A stretch of 64,000 nucleotides of DNA from Nemertoderma westbladi (GCA_032718475.1 JAUCBJ010004624.1:1-64000); one strand, 5' to 3'; shown: positions 20,301 to 35,300, counted from the first letter of the stretch. The notes: generated by a model from the letters alone, not told the origin. Made by a program: numbers and translations.

Positions 20301-23300
20301 ACCTTGGTCCCACTAGGACCTTGGTCCCATTCGGACCTTGGTCCCACTAGGACCTTGGTCCCACTAGGACCTTGGTCCCATTTGGACCTTGGTCCCATTC
20401 GGACCTTTTTCCCATTCGGACCTTGGTTCCACTAGGACCTTGGTCCCACTAGGACCTTGGTCCCATTCGGACCTTGGTCCCACTAGGACCTTGGTCCCAC
20501 TAGGACCTTGGTCCCATTCGGACCTTGGTTCCACTAGGACCTTGGTCCCACTAGGACCTTGGTTCCACTAGGACCTTGGTCCCACTAGGACCTTGGTTCC
20601 ACTAGGACCTTGGTCCCACTAGGACCTTGGTCCCACTATGACCTTGGTCCCACTAGGACCTTGGTCCCACTAGGACCTTGGTCCCACTAGGACCTTGGTT
20701 CCACTAGGACCTTGGTCCCATTTGGACCTTGGTTCCACTAGGACCTTGGTCCCACTAGGACCTTGGTCCCACTATGACCTTGGTCCCACTAGGACCTTGG
20801 TCCCACTAGGACCTTGGTTCCACTAGGACCTTGGTCCCACTAGGACCTTGGTCCCACTAGGACCTTGGTCCCACTAGGACCTTGGTCCCACTAGGACCTT
20901 GGTTCCACTAGGACCTCGGTCCCACTAGGACCTTGGTCCCACTAGGACCTTGGTCCCACTAGGACCTTGGTCCCACTATGACCTTGGTCCCACTAGGACC
21001 TTGGTTCCACTAGGACCTTGGTCCCATTTGGACCTTGGTCCCATTCGGACCTTTTTCCCATTCGGACCTTGGTCCCACTAGGACCTTGGTCCCACTAGGA
21101 CCTTGGTCCCATTCGGACCTTGGTTCCATTCGGACCTTGGTCCCATTCGGACCTTGGTCCCACTAGGACCTTGGTCCCATTCGGACCTTGGTCCCACTAG
21201 GACCTTGGTCCCACTAGGACCTTGGTCCCATTTGGACCTTGGTCCCATTCGGACCTTTTTCCCATTCGGACCTTGGTCCCACTAGGACCTTGGTCCCACT
21301 AGGACCTTGGTCCCATTCGGACCTTGGTTCCATTCGGACCTTGGTCCCATTCGGACCTTGGTCCCACTAGGACCTTGGTCCCATTCGGACCTTGGTCCCA
21401 CTAGGACCAAGGTCCCACTAGGACCTTGGTCCCATTCGGACCTTGGTCCCACTAGGACCTTGGTTCCACTAGGACCTCGGTCCCACTAGGACCTTGGTCC
21501 CACTAGGACCTTGGTCCCATTCGGACCTTGGTCCCACTAGGACCTTGGTTCCACTAGGACCTCGGTCCCACTAGGACCTTGGTCCCACTAGGACCTTGGT
21601 CCCATTCGGACCTTGGTCCCACTAGGACCTTGGTTCCACTAGGACCTTGGTCCCACTAGGACCTTGGTCCCACTAGGACCTTGGTCCCATTTGGACCTTG
21701 GTCCCATTCGGACCTTTTTCCCATTCGGACCTTGGTTCCACTAGGACCTTGGTCCCACTAGGACCAAGGTCCCACTAGGACCTTGGTCCCAATAGGACCA
21801 AGGTCCCACTAGGACCTTGGTCCCATTCGGACCTTGGTCCCACTAGGACCTTGGTCCCACTAGGACCTTGGTCCCATTCGGACCTTGGTCCCACTAGGAC
21901 CTTGGTCCCACTAGGACCTTGGTCCCATTCGGACCTTGGTCCCACTAGGACCTTGGTCCCATTCGGACCTTGGTCCCACTAGGACCTTGGTCCCACTAGG
22001 ACCTTGGTCCCATTCGGACCTTGGTCCCACTAGGACCTTGGTCCCACTAGGACCTTGGTCCCATTCGGACCTTGGTCCCACTAGGACCTTGGTCCCACTA
22101 GGACCTTGGTTCCACTAGGACCTCGGTCCCACTAGGACCTTGGTCCCACTAGGACCTTGGTCCCATTCGGACCTTGGTCCCACTAGGACCTTGGTCCCAC
22201 TAGGACCTTGGTCCCACTAGGACCTTGGTCCCACTAGGACCTTGGTCCCATTTGGACCTTGGTCCCATTCGGACCTTTTTCCCATTCGGACCTTGGTTCC
22301 ACTAGGACCAAGGTCCCAGTAGGACCTTGGTCCCATTCGGACCTTGGTCCCACTAGGACCTTGGTTCCACTAGGACCTCGGTCCCACTAGGACCTTGGTC
22401 CCACTAGGACCTTGGTCCCATTCGGACCTTGGTCCCACTAGGACCTTGGTTCCACTAGGACCTTGGTCCCACTAGGACCTTGGTCCCACTAGGACCTTGG
22501 TCCCACTAGGACCTTGGTCCCATTCGGACCTTGGTCCCATTTGGACCTTGGTCCCACTAGGACCTTGGTCCCATTTGGACCTTGGTCCCATTCGGACCTT
22601 TTTCCCATTCGGACCTTGGTTCCACTAGGACCTCGGTCCCACTAGGACCTTGGTCCCACTAGGACCTTGGTCCCACTAGGACCTTGGTCCCACTAGGACC
22701 TTGGTCCCACTAGGACCTTGGTCCCATTTGGACCTTGGTCCCATTCGGACCTTTTTCCCATTCGGACCTTGGTTCCACTAGGACCTCGGTCCCACTAGGA
22801 CCTTGGTCCCACTAGGACCTTGGTCCCACTAGGACCTTGGTTCCACTAGGACCTTGGTCCCACTAGGACCTTGGTCCCACTAGGACCTTGGTCCCACTAG
22901 GACCTCGGTCCCACTAGGACCTTGGTCCCACTAGGACCTTGGTCCCACTAGGACCTTGGTCCCACTAGGACCTTGGTCCCATTTGGACCTTGGTGCCATT
23001 CGGACCTTGGTCCCACTAGGACCTTGGTCCCACTAGGACCTTGGTCCCACTAGGACCTTGGTCCCACTAGGACCTTGGTCCCATTTGGACCTTGGTCCCA
23101 TTCGGACCTTGGTTCCACTAGGACCTTGGTCCCACTAGGACCTTGGTCCCACTAGGACCTTGGTCCCACTAGGACCTTGGTCCCACTAGGACCTTGGTCC
23201 CAATAGGACCTTGGTCCCATTCGGACCTTTTTCCCATTCGGACCTTGGTTCCACTAGGACCTTGGTCCCACTAGGACCTTGGTCCCACTAGGACCTTGGT

Positions 23301-26300
23301 CCCACTAGGACCTTGGTCCCACTAGGACATTGGTCCCATTTGGACCTTGGTCCCATTCGGACCTTTTTCCCATTCGGACCTTGGTTCCACTAGGACCTTG
23401 GTCCCACTAGGACCTTGGTCCCACTAGGACCTTGGTCCCACTAGGACCTTGGTCCCACTATGACCTTGGTCCCAATAGGACCTTGGTCCCATTCGGACCT
23501 TGGTCCCACTAGGACCTTGGTCCCATTCGGACCTTGGTCCCACTAGGACCTTGGTTCCACTAGGACCTTGGTTCCACTAGGACCTTGGTCCCATTTGGAC
23601 CTTGGTCCCACTAGGACCTTGGTCCCACTAGGACCTTGGTCCCATTCGGACCTTGGTCCCACTAGGACCTTGGTTCCACTCGGACCTTGGTTCCACTAGG
23701 ACCTTGGTCCCATTTGGACCTTGGTCCCACTAGGACCTTGGTCCCACTCGGACCTTGGTTCCATTCGGACCTTGGTTCCATTCGGAAATTGGTCCCATTC
23801 GGAAATTGGTCCCATTCGGACCTTGGTCCCACTAGGACATTGGTCCCACTAGGACCTTGGTCCCACTAGGACCTTGGTCCCATTTGGACCTTGGTCCCAA
23901 TAGGACCTTGGTCCCACTAGGACCTTGGTCCCACTAGGACCTTGGTCCCACTAGGACCTTGGTCCCACTAGGACCTTGGTTCCACTAGGACCTTGGTCCC
24001 ACTAGGACCTTGGTCCCACTAGGACCTTGGTTCCACTAGGACCTTGGTCCCACTAGGACCTTGGTCCCACTAGGACCTTGGTCCCACTAGGACCTTGGTC
24101 CCATTTGGACCTTGGTCCCAATAGGACCTTGGTCCCACTAGGACCTTGGTCCCACTAGGACCTTGGTCCCATTCGGACCTTGGTCCCATTCGGAAATTGG
24201 TCCCATTCGGACCTTGGTCCCATTTGGACCTTGGTCCCATTCGGAAATTGGTCCCATTCGGACCTTGGTCCCACTAGGACCTTGGTCCCACTAGGACCTT
24301 GGTCCCATTCGGAAATTGGTCCCATTCGGACCTTGGTCCCACTAGGACCTTGGTCCCATTCGGAAATTGGTCCCATTCGGACCTTGGTCCCACTAGGACC
24401 TTGGTCCCACTAGGACCTTGGTCCCACTAGGACCAAGGTCCCACTAGGACCTTGGTCCCACTAGGACCTTGGTCCCACTAGGACCTTGGTCCCATTCGGA
24501 AATTGGTCCCATTCGGACCTTGGTCCCACTAGGACCTTGGTCCCACTAGGACCTTGGTCCCACTAGGACCTTGGTCCCACTAGGACCTTGGTCCCACTAG
24601 GACCTTGGTCCCACTAGGACCTTGGTCCCACTAGGACCTTGGTCCCACTAGGACCTTGGTCCCATTCGGACCTTGGTCCCATTCGGACCTTGGTCCCACT
24701 AGGACCTTGGTCCCATTCGGACCTTGGTCCCACTAGGACCTTGGTCCCACTAGGACCTTGGTCCCACTAGGACCTTGGTCCCACTAGGACCTTGGTCCCA
24801 TTCGGAAATTGGTCCCATTCGGACCTTGGTCCCACTAGGACCTTGGTCCCACTAGGACCTTGGTCCCACTAGGACCTTGGTCCCACTAGGACCTTGGTCC
24901 CACTAGGACCTTGGTCCCACTAGGACCTTGGTCCCATTCGGAAATTGGTCCCATTCGGACCTTGGTCCCACTAGGACCTTGGTCCCACTAGGACCTTGGT
25001 CCCACTAGGACCTTGGTCCCATTCGGACCTTGGTCCCACTAGGACCTTGGTCCCATTCGGAAATTGGTCCCATTCGGACCTTGGTCCCACTAGGACCTTG
25101 GTCCCACTAGGACCTTGGTCCCACTAGGACCTTGGTCCCACTAGGACCTTGGTCCCACTAGGACCTTGGTCCCACTAGGACCTTGGTCCCACTAGGACCT
25201 TGGTCCCATTCGGAAATTGGTCCCATTCGGACCTTGGTCCCACTAGGACCTTGGTCCCATTCGGACCTTGGTCCCACTAGGACCTTGGTCCCACTAGGAC
25301 CTTGGTCCCACTAGGACCTTGGTCCCACTAGGACCTTGGTCCCACTAGGACCTTGGTCCCACTAGGACCTTGGTCCCACTAGGACCTTGGTCCCACTAGG
25401 ACCTTGGTCCCATTCGGACCTTGGTCCCATTCGGACCTTGGTCCCACTAGGACCTTGGTCCCACTAGGACCTTGGTCCCATTCGGACCTTGGTCCCACTA
25501 GGACCTTGGTCCCACTAGGACCTTGGTCCCATTCGGACCTTGGTCCCACTAGGACCTTGGTCCCACTAGGACCTTGGTCCCATTCGGACATTGGTCCCAT
25601 TCGGACCTTGGTCCCACTAGGACCTTGGTCCCACTAGGACCTTGGTCCCACTAGGACCTTGGTCCCACTAGGACCTTGGTCCCATTCGGACCTTGGTCCC
25701 ACTAGGACCTTGGTCCCACTAGGACCTTGGTCCCATTCGGACCTTGGTCCCATTCGGACCTTGGTCCCACTAGGACCTTGGTCCCACTAGGACCTTGGTC
25801 CCATTCGGACCTTGGTCCCACTAGGACCTTGGTCCCACTAGGACCTTGGTCCCACTAGGACCTTGGTCCCACTAGGACCTTGGTCCCACTAGGACCTTGG
25901 TCCCATTCGGACCTTGGTCCCATTCGGACCTTGGTCCCACTAGGACCTTGGTCCCACTAGGACCTTGGTCCCATTCGGACCTTGGTTCCATTCGGACCTT
26001 GGTCCCACTAGGACCTTGGTCCCACTAGGACCTTGGTCCCACTAGGACCTTGGTCCCATTCGGACCTTGGTCCCATTCGGACCTTGGTCCCACTAGGACC
26101 TTGGTCCCACTAGGACCTTGGTCCCATTCGGAAATTGGTTCCATTCGGACCTTGGTCCCACTAGGACCTTGGTCCCACTAGGACCTTGGTCCCACTAGGA
26201 CCTTGGTCCCATTCGGACCTTGGTCCCATTCGGACCTTGGTCCCACTAGGACCTTGGTCCCATTCGGACCTTGGTCCCACTTCAGGACCTTGGTCCCACT

Positions 26301-29300
26301 AGGACCTTGGTCCCACTAGGACCTTGGTCCCACTAGGACCTTGGTCCCACTAGGACCTTGGTCCCACTAGGACCTTGGTTCCCATTCGGACCTTGGTCCC
26401 ATTCGGACCTTGGTCCCACTAGGACCTTGGTCCCATTCGGACCTTGGTCCCACTAGGACCTTGGTCCCATTCGGACCTTGGTCCCACTAGGACCTTGGTC
26501 CCACTAGGACCTTGGTCCCATTCGGACCTTGGTTCCACTAGGACCTTGGTCCCACTAGGACCTTGGTCCCATTCGGACCTTGGTCCCACTAGGACCTTGG
26601 TCCCACTAGGACCTTGGTCCCATTCGGACCTTGGTCCCACTAGGACCTTGGTCCCACTAGGACCTTGGTCCCACTAGGACCTTGGTCCCACTAGGACCTT
26701 GGTCCCACTAGGACCTTGGTCCCACTAGGACCTTGGTCCCACTAGGACCTTGGTCCCACTAGGACCTTGGTCCCATTCGGACCTTGGTCCCATTCGGACC
26801 TTGGTTCCACTAGGACCTTGGTCCCACTAGGACCTTGGTCCCACTAGGACCTTGGTCCCACTAGGACCTTGGTCCCACTAGGACCTTGGTCCCATTTGGA
26901 CCTTGGTCCCACTAGGACCTTGGTCCCACTAGGACCTTGGTCCCATTCGGACCTTGGTCCCATTCGGACCTTGGTTCCACTAGGACCTTGGTCCCACTAG
27001 GACCTTGGTCCCACTAGGACCTTGGTCCCATTCGGACCTTGGTCCCATTCGGACCTTGGTCCCACTAGGACCTTGGTCCCACTAGGACCTTGGTCCCACT
27101 AGGACCTTGGTCCCACTAGGACCTTGGTCCCACTAGGACCTTGGTCCCATTCGGAAATTGGTCCCATTCGGACCTTGGTCCCACTCGGACCTTGGTCCCA
27201 TTCGGAAATTGGTTCCATTCGGACCTTGGTCCCATTCGGACCTTGGTCCCACTAGGACCTTGGTCCCACTAGGACCTTGGTCCCACTAGGACCTTGGTCC
27301 CATTCGGACCTTGGTCCCATTCGGACCTTGGTTCCACTAGGACCTTGGTCCCACTAGGACCTTGGTCCCACTAGGACCTTGGTCCCACTAGGACCTTGGT
27401 CCCACTAGGACCTTGGTCCCATTTGGACCTTGGTCCCACTAGGACCTTGGTCCCACTAGGACCTTGGTCCCATTCGGACCTTGGTCCCATTCGGACCTTG
27501 GTTCCCACTAGGACCTTGGTCCCACTAGGACCTTGGTCCCACTAGGACCTTGGTCCCATTCGGACCTTGGTCCCATTCGGACCTTGGTCCCACTAGGACC
27601 TTGGTCCCACTAGGACCTTGGTCCCACTAGGACCTTGGTCCCACTAGGACCTTGGTCCCACTAGGACCTTGGTCCCATTCGGACCTTGGTCCCATTCGGA
27701 CCTTGGTTCCACTAGGACCTTGGTCCCACTAGGACCTTGGTCCCACTAGGACCTTGGTCCCATTCGGACCTTGGTCCCACTCGGACCTTGGTTCCACTAG
27801 GACCTTGGTCCCACTCGGACCTTGGTCCCATTCGGACCTTGGTCCCATTCGGACCTTGGTCCCACTAGGACCTTGGTCCCATTCGGACCTTGGTCCCACT
27901 AGGACCTTGGTCCCACTAGGACCTTGGTCCCACTAGGACCTTGGTCCCATTTGGACCTTGGTCCCATTCGGAAATTGGTCCCATTCGGACCTTGGTCCCA
28001 CTCGGACCTTGGTCCCATTCGGACCTTGGTCCCATTCGGACCTTGGTCCCACTAGGACCTTGGTCCCACTAGGACCTTGGTCCCATTTGGACCTTGGTCC
28101 CATTCGGAAATTGGTCCCATTCGGACCTTGGTCCCACTCGGACCTTGGTTCCATTCGGACCTTGGTCCCATTCGGACCTTGGTCCCACTAGGACCTTGGT
28201 CCCATTTGGACCTTGGTCCCACTAGGACCTTGGTCCCACTAGGACCTTGGTCCCACTAGGACCTTGGTCCCACTAGGACCTTGGTCCCACTAGGACCTTG
28301 GTCCCATTCGGACCTTGGTCCCACTAGGACCTTGGTCCCACTAGGACCTTGGTCCCATTCGGACCTTTTTCCCATTCGGAAATTGGTCCCATTCGGACCT
28401 TGGTCCCACTCGGACCTTGGTTCCATTCGGACCTTGGTCCCACTAGGACCTTGGTCCCACTATGACCTTGGTCCCACTCGGACCTTGGTTCCATTCGGAC
28501 CTTGGTCCCACTATGACCTTGGTCCCACTCGGACCTTGGTTCCATTCGGACCTTGGTCCCATTCGGACCTTGGTCCCACTAGGACCTTGGTCCCACTAGG
28601 ACCTTGGTCCCACTAGGACCTTGGTCCCATTTGGACCTTGGTCCCATTCGGAAATTGGTCCCATTCGGACCTTGGTCCCACTAGGACCTTGGTCCCATTT
28701 GGACCTTGGTCCCACTAGGACCTTGGTCCCACTAGGACCTTGGTCCCACTAGGACCTTGGTTCCATTCGGACCAAGGTCCCATTCGGACCTTGGTCCCAT
28801 TCGGACTTTGGTCCCATTCGGACCTTGGTCCCACTAGGACCTTGGTCCCATTTGGACCTTGGTCCCATTCGGAAATTGGTCCCATTCGGACCTTGGTCCC
28901 ACTCGGACCTTGGTTCCATTCGGACCTTGGTCCCATTCGGACCTTGGTCCCACTAGGACCTTGGTCCCATTTGGACCTTGGTCCCACTAGGACCTTGGTC
29001 CCACTAGGACCTTGGTCCCACTAGGACCTTGGTCCCACTAGGACCTTGGTCCCACTAGGACCTTGGTCCCATTCGGACCTTGGTCCCACTAGGACCTTGG
29101 TCCCACTAGGACCTTGGTCCCATTCGGACCTTTTTCCCATTCGGAAATTGGTCCCATTCGGACCTTGGTCCCACTCGGACCTTGGTTCCATTCGGACCTT
29201 GGTCCCACTAGGACCTTGGTCCCACTATGACCTTGGTCCCACTCGGACCTTGGTTCCATTCGGACCTTGGTCCCACTATGACCTTGGTCCCACTCGGACC

Positions 29301-32300
29301 TTGGTTCCATTCGGACCTTGGTCCCATTCGGACCTTGGTCCCACTAGGACCTTGGTCCCACTAGGACCTTGGTCCCACTAGGACCTTGGTCCCATTTGGA
29401 CCTTGGTCCCATTCGGACCTTTTTCCCATTCGGAAATTGGTCCCATTCGGACCTTTTTCCCATTCGGAAATTGGTCCCATTCGGACCTTGGTCCCATTCG
29501 GACCTTGGTCCCACTCGGACCTTGGTTCCATTCGGACCAAGGTCCCATTCGGACCTTGGTCCCATTCGGACTTTGGTCCCATTCGGACCTTGGTCCCACT
29601 AGGACCTTGGTCCCACTAGGACCTTGGTCCCATTCGGACCTTGGTCCCATTCGGACCTTGGTCCCATTCGGACCTTTTTCCCATTCGGAAATTGGTCCCA
29701 TTCGGACCTTTTTCCCATTCGGAAATTGGTCCCATTCGGACCTTGGTCCCACTAGGACCTTGGTCCCACTAGGACCTTGGTCCCATTTGGACCTTGGTCC
29801 CATTCGGACCTTGGTCCCACTCGGACCTTGGTTCCATTCGGACCAAGGTCCCATTCGGACCTTGGTCCCATTCGGACTTTGGTCCCATTCGGACCTTGGT
29901 CCCATTTGGACCTTGGTCCCACTAGGACCTTGGTCCCACTAGGACCTTGGTCCCATTTGGACCTTGGTCCCATTCGGACCTTGGTCCCACTCGGACCTTG
30001 GTTCCATTCGGACCAAGGTCCCATTCGGACCTTGGTCCCATTCGGACTTTGGTCCCATTCGGACCTTGGTCCCACTATGACCTTGGTCCCACTCGGACCT
30101 TGGTTCCATTCGGACCTTGGTCCCATTCGGACCTTGGTCCCACTAGGACCTTGGTCCCACTAGGACCTTGGTTCCATTCGGACCAAGGTCCCATTCGGAC
30201 CTTGGTCCCATTCGGACTTTGGTCCCATTCGGACCTTGGTCCCACTAGGACCTTGGTCCCATTTGGACCTTGGTCCCATTCGGACCTTGGTCCCACTAGG
30301 ACCTTGGTCCCATTCGGACCTTGGTCCCACTCGGACCTTGGTCCCATTCGGACCTTGGTCCCACTCGGACCTTGGTCCCACTAGGACCTTGGTCCCACTC
30401 GGACCTTGGTCCCACTCGGACCTTGGTCCCATTCGGACCTTGGTCCCACTCGGACCTTGGTTCCATTCGGACCTTGGTCCCATTCGGACCTTGGTCCCAC
30501 TCGGACCTTGGTTCCATTCGGACCTTGGTCCCATTCGGACCTTGGTCCCACTAGGACATTGGTCCCACTAGGACCTTGGTCCCACTAGGACCTTGGTCCC
30601 ATTCGGACCTTGGTCCCACTAGGACCTTGGTCCCACTAGGACCTTGGTCCCACTCGGACCTTGGTCCCACTAGGACCTTGGTCCCACTCGGACCTTGGTC
30701 CCACTCGGACCTTGGTCCCATTCGGACCTTGGTCCCACTAGGACCTTGGTCCCACTCGGACCTTGGTCCCACTCGGACCTTGGTCCCACTAGGACCTTGG
30801 TCCCACTCGGACCTTGGTCCCACTCGGACCTTGGTCCCATTCGGACCTTGGTCCCACTCGGACCTTGGTTCCATTCGGACCTTGGTCCCATTCGGACCTT
30901 GGTCCCACTAGGACCTTGGTCCCACTAGGACCTTGGTCCCATTCGGACCTTGGTCCCACTAGGACCTTGGTCCCACTAGGACCTTGGTCCCATTTGGACC
31001 TTGGTTCCACTAGGACCTTGGTTCCATTCGGACCTTGGTCCCATTCGGACCTTGGTCCCACTAGGACCTTGGTCCCACTAGGACCTTGGTCCCACTAGGA
31101 CCTTGGTCCCATTCGGACCTTTTTCCCATTCGGAAATTGGTCCCATTCGGACTTTGGTCCCATTCGGACCTTGGTCCCACTCGGACCTTGGTTCCATTCG
31201 GACCTTGGTCCCATTCGGACCTTGGTCCCACTAGGACCTTGGTCCCACTAGGACCTTGGTCCCACTCGGACCTTGGTCCCACTCGGACCTTGGTCCCATT
31301 CGGACCTTGGTCCCACTCGGACCTTGGTTCCATTCGGACCTTGGTCCCATTCGGACCTTGGTCCCACTAGGACCTTGGTCCCACTAGGACCTTGGTCCCA
31401 CTCGGACCTTGGTCCCACTCGGACCTTGGTCCCACTCGGACCTTGGTCCCATTCGGACCTTGGTCCCACTCGGACCTTGGTTCCATTCGGACCTTGGTCC
31501 CATTCGGACCTTGGTCCCACTAGGACCTTGGTCCCACTAGGACCTTGGTCCCATTCGGACCTTGGTCCCACTCGGACCTTGGTTCCATTCGGACCTTGGT
31601 CCCATTCGGACCTTGGTCCCACTAGGACCTTGGTCCCATTCGGAAATTGGTCCCATTCGGACCTTGGTCCCACTCGGACCTTGGTTCCATTCGGACCTTG
31701 GTCCCATTCGGACCTTGGTCCCACTAGGACCTTGGTCCCATTCGGAAATTGGTCCCATTCGGACCTTGGTCCCATTCGGACCTTGGTCCCATTCGGACCT
31801 TGGTCCCACTAGGACCTTGGTCCCACTAGGACCTTGGTCCCACTAGGACCTTGGTCCCATTTGGACCTTGGTCCCATTCGGACCTTGGTCCCACTAGGAC
31901 CTTGGTCCCACTAGGACCTTGGTCCCACTAGGACCTTGGTCCCACTAGGAACTTGGTCCCACTAGGACCTTGGTCCCACTCGGACCTTGGTTCCATTCGG
32001 ACCTTGGTCCCATTCGGACCTTGGTCCCACTAGGACCTTGGTCCCACTAGGACCTTGGTCCCATTCGGACCTTGGTCCCATTCGGACCTTGGTCCCACTC
32101 GGACCTTGGTTCCATTCGGACCTTGGTCCCATTCGGACCTTGGTCCCACTAGGACCTTGGTCCCACTAGGACCTTGGTCCCATTCGGACCTTGGTCCCAC
32201 TCGGACCTTGGTTCCATTCGGACCTTGGTCCCACTAGGACCTTGGTCCCACTAGGACCTTGGTCCCACTAGGACCTTGGTCCCATTTGGACCTTGGTCCC

Positions 32301-35300
32301 ACTAGGACCTTGGTCCCACTAGGACCTTGGTCCCACTAGGACCTTGGTCCCACTCGGACCTTGGTTCCATTCGGACCTTGGTCCCATTCGGACCTTGGTC
32401 CCACTAGGACCTTGGTCCCACTAGGACCTTGGTCCCACTAGGACCTTGGTCCCACTAGGACCTTGGTCCCATTTGGACCTTGGTCCCACTAGGACCTTGG
32501 TCCCACTAGGACCTTGGTCCCATTCGGACCTTGGTCCCATTCGGACCTTGGTCCCACTCGGACCTTGGTTCCATTCGGACCTTGGTCCCATTCGGACCTT
32601 GGTCCCACTAGGACCTTGGTCCCACTAGGACCTTGGTCCCATTCGGACCTTGGTCCCACTCGGACCTTGGTTCCATTCGGACCTTGGTCCCACTAGGACC
32701 TTGGTCCCACTAGGACCTTGGTCCCACTAGGACCTTGGTCCCATTTGGACCTTGGTCCCACTAGGACCTTGGTCCCACTAGGACCTTGGTCCCACTAGGA
32801 CCTTGGTCCCACTCGGACCTTGGTTCCATTCGGACCTTGGTCCCATTCGGACCTTGGTCCCACTAGGACCTTGGTCCCACTAGGACCTTGGTCCCATTCG
32901 GACCTTGGTCCCATTCGGACCTTGGTCCCACTCGGACCTTGGTTCCATTCGGACCTTGGTCCCATTTGGACCTTGGTCCCACTAGGACCTTGGTCCCACT
33001 AGGACCTTGGTCCCACTAGGACCTTGGTCCCACTCGGACCTTGGTCCCACTAGGACCTTGGTCCCACTAGGACCTTGGTCCCACTAGGACCTTGGTCCCA
33101 TTTGGACCTTGGTCCCACTAGGACCTTGGTCCCACTAGGACCTTGGTCCCACTAGGACCTTGGTCCCACTCGGACCTTGGTTCCATTCGGACCTTGGTCC
33201 CATTCGGACCTTGGTCCCACTAGGACCTTGGTCCCACTAGGACCTTGGTCCCACTAGGACCTTGGTCCCACTCGGACCTTGGTTCCATTCGGACCTTGGT
33301 CCCATTCGGACCTTGGTCCCACTAGGACCTTGGTCCCACTAGGACCTTGGTCCCACTCGGACCTTGGTCCCACTAGGACCTTGGTCCCACTAGGACCTTG
33401 GTCCCACTAGGACCTTGGTCCCATTTGGACCTTGGTCCCACTAGGACCTTGGTCCCACTAGGACCTTGGTCCCACTAGGACCTTGGTCCCACTCGGACCT
33501 TGGTTCCATTCGGACCTTGGTCCCATTCGGACCTTGGTCCCACTAGGACCTTGGTCCCACTAGGACCTTGGTCCCACTCGGACCTTGGTCCCACTAGGAC
33601 CTTGGTCCCACTAGGACCTTGGTCCCACTAGGACCTTGGTCCCATTTGGACCTTGGTCCCAATAGGACCTTGGTCCCACTAGGACCTTGGTCCCACTAGG
33701 ACCTTGGTCCCACTAGGACCTTGGTCCCACTAGGACCTTGGTCCCACTAGGACCTTGGTCCCACTAGGACCTTGGTCCCACTCGGACCTTGGTTCCATTC
33801 GGACCTTGGTCCCATTCGGACCTTGGTCCCACTAGGACCTTGGTCCCACTAGGACCTTGGTCCCATTCGGAAATTGGTCCCATTCGGACCTTGGTCCCAC
33901 TCGGACCTTGGTCCCACTAGGACCTTGGTCCCACTAGGACCTTGGTCCCATTTGGACCTTGGTCCCACTAGGACCTTGGTCCCACTAGGACCTTGGTCCC
34001 ACTAGGACCTTGGTCCCACTCGGACCTTGGTCCCACTAGGACCTTGGTCCCACTAGGACCTTGGTCCCACTAGGACCTTGGTCCCATTTGGACCTTGGTC
34101 CCACTAGGACCTTGGTCCCACTAGGACCTTGGTCCCACTAGGACCTTGGTCCCACTCGGACCTTGGTTCCATTCGGACCTTGGTCCCATTCGGACCTTGG
34201 TCCCACTAGGACCTTGGTCCCACTAGGACCTTGGTCCCACTAGGACCTTGGTCCCACTCGGACCTTGGTTCCATTCGGACCTTGGTCCCACTAGGACCTT
34301 GGTCCCACTAGGACCTTGGTCCCACTCGGACCTTGGTCCCACTCGGACCTTGGTCCCACTAGGACCTTGGTCCCACTAGGACCTTGGTCCCACTAGGACC
34401 TTGGTCCCATTTGGACCTTGGTCCCACTAGGACCTTGGTCCCACTAGGACCTTGGTCCCACTAGGACCTTGGTCCCACTCGGACCTTGGTTCCATTCGGA
34501 CCTTGGTCCCATTCGGACCTTGGTCCCACTAGGACCTTGGTCCCACTAGGACCTTGGTCCCACTCGGACCTTGGTCCCACTAGGACCTTGGTCCCACTAG
34601 GACCTTGGTCCCACTAGGACCTTGGTCCCATTTGGACCTTGGTCCCAATAGGACCTTGGTCCCACTAGGACCTTGGTCCCACTATGACCTTGGTCCCACT
34701 AGGACCTTGGTCCCATTTGGACCTTGGTCCCATTCGGACCTTGGTCCCACTAGGACCTTGGTCCCACTAGGACCTTGGTCCCACTAGGACCTTGGTCCCA
34801 CTAGGACCTTGGTCCCATTTGGACCTTGGTCCCACTAGGACCTTGGTCCCACTAGGACCTTGGTCCCATTTGGACCTTGGTCCCACTAGGACCTTGGTCC
34901 CACTAGGACCTTGGTCCCACTAGGACCTTGGTCCCACTAGGACCTTGGTCCCATTTGGACCTTGGTCCCACTAGGACCTTGGTCCCACTAGGACCTTGGT
35001 CCCACTAGGACCTTGGTCCCACTCGGACCTTGGTTCCATTCGGACCTTGGTCCCATTCGGACCTTGGTCCCACTAGGACCTTGGTCCCACTAGGACCTTG
35101 GTCCCACTAGGACCTTGGTCCCACTAGGACCTTGGTCCCACTAGGACCTTGGTCCCATTTGGACCTTGGTCCCAATAGGACCTTGGTCCCACTAGGACCT
35201 TGGTCCCACTATGACCTTGGTCCCACTAGGACCTTGGTCCCATTTGGACCTTGGTCCCATTCGGACCTTGGTCCCACTAGGACCTTGGTCCCACTAGGAC

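Noticed and set aside
29378-31846. Long repetitive proteins (17-residue repeats) on both strands of the satellite
   Set aside because: Explained by the 17-bp unit length and absence of CTAG in every third unit; overlapping frames on both strands cannot all be real and no start, splice or promoter context exists.
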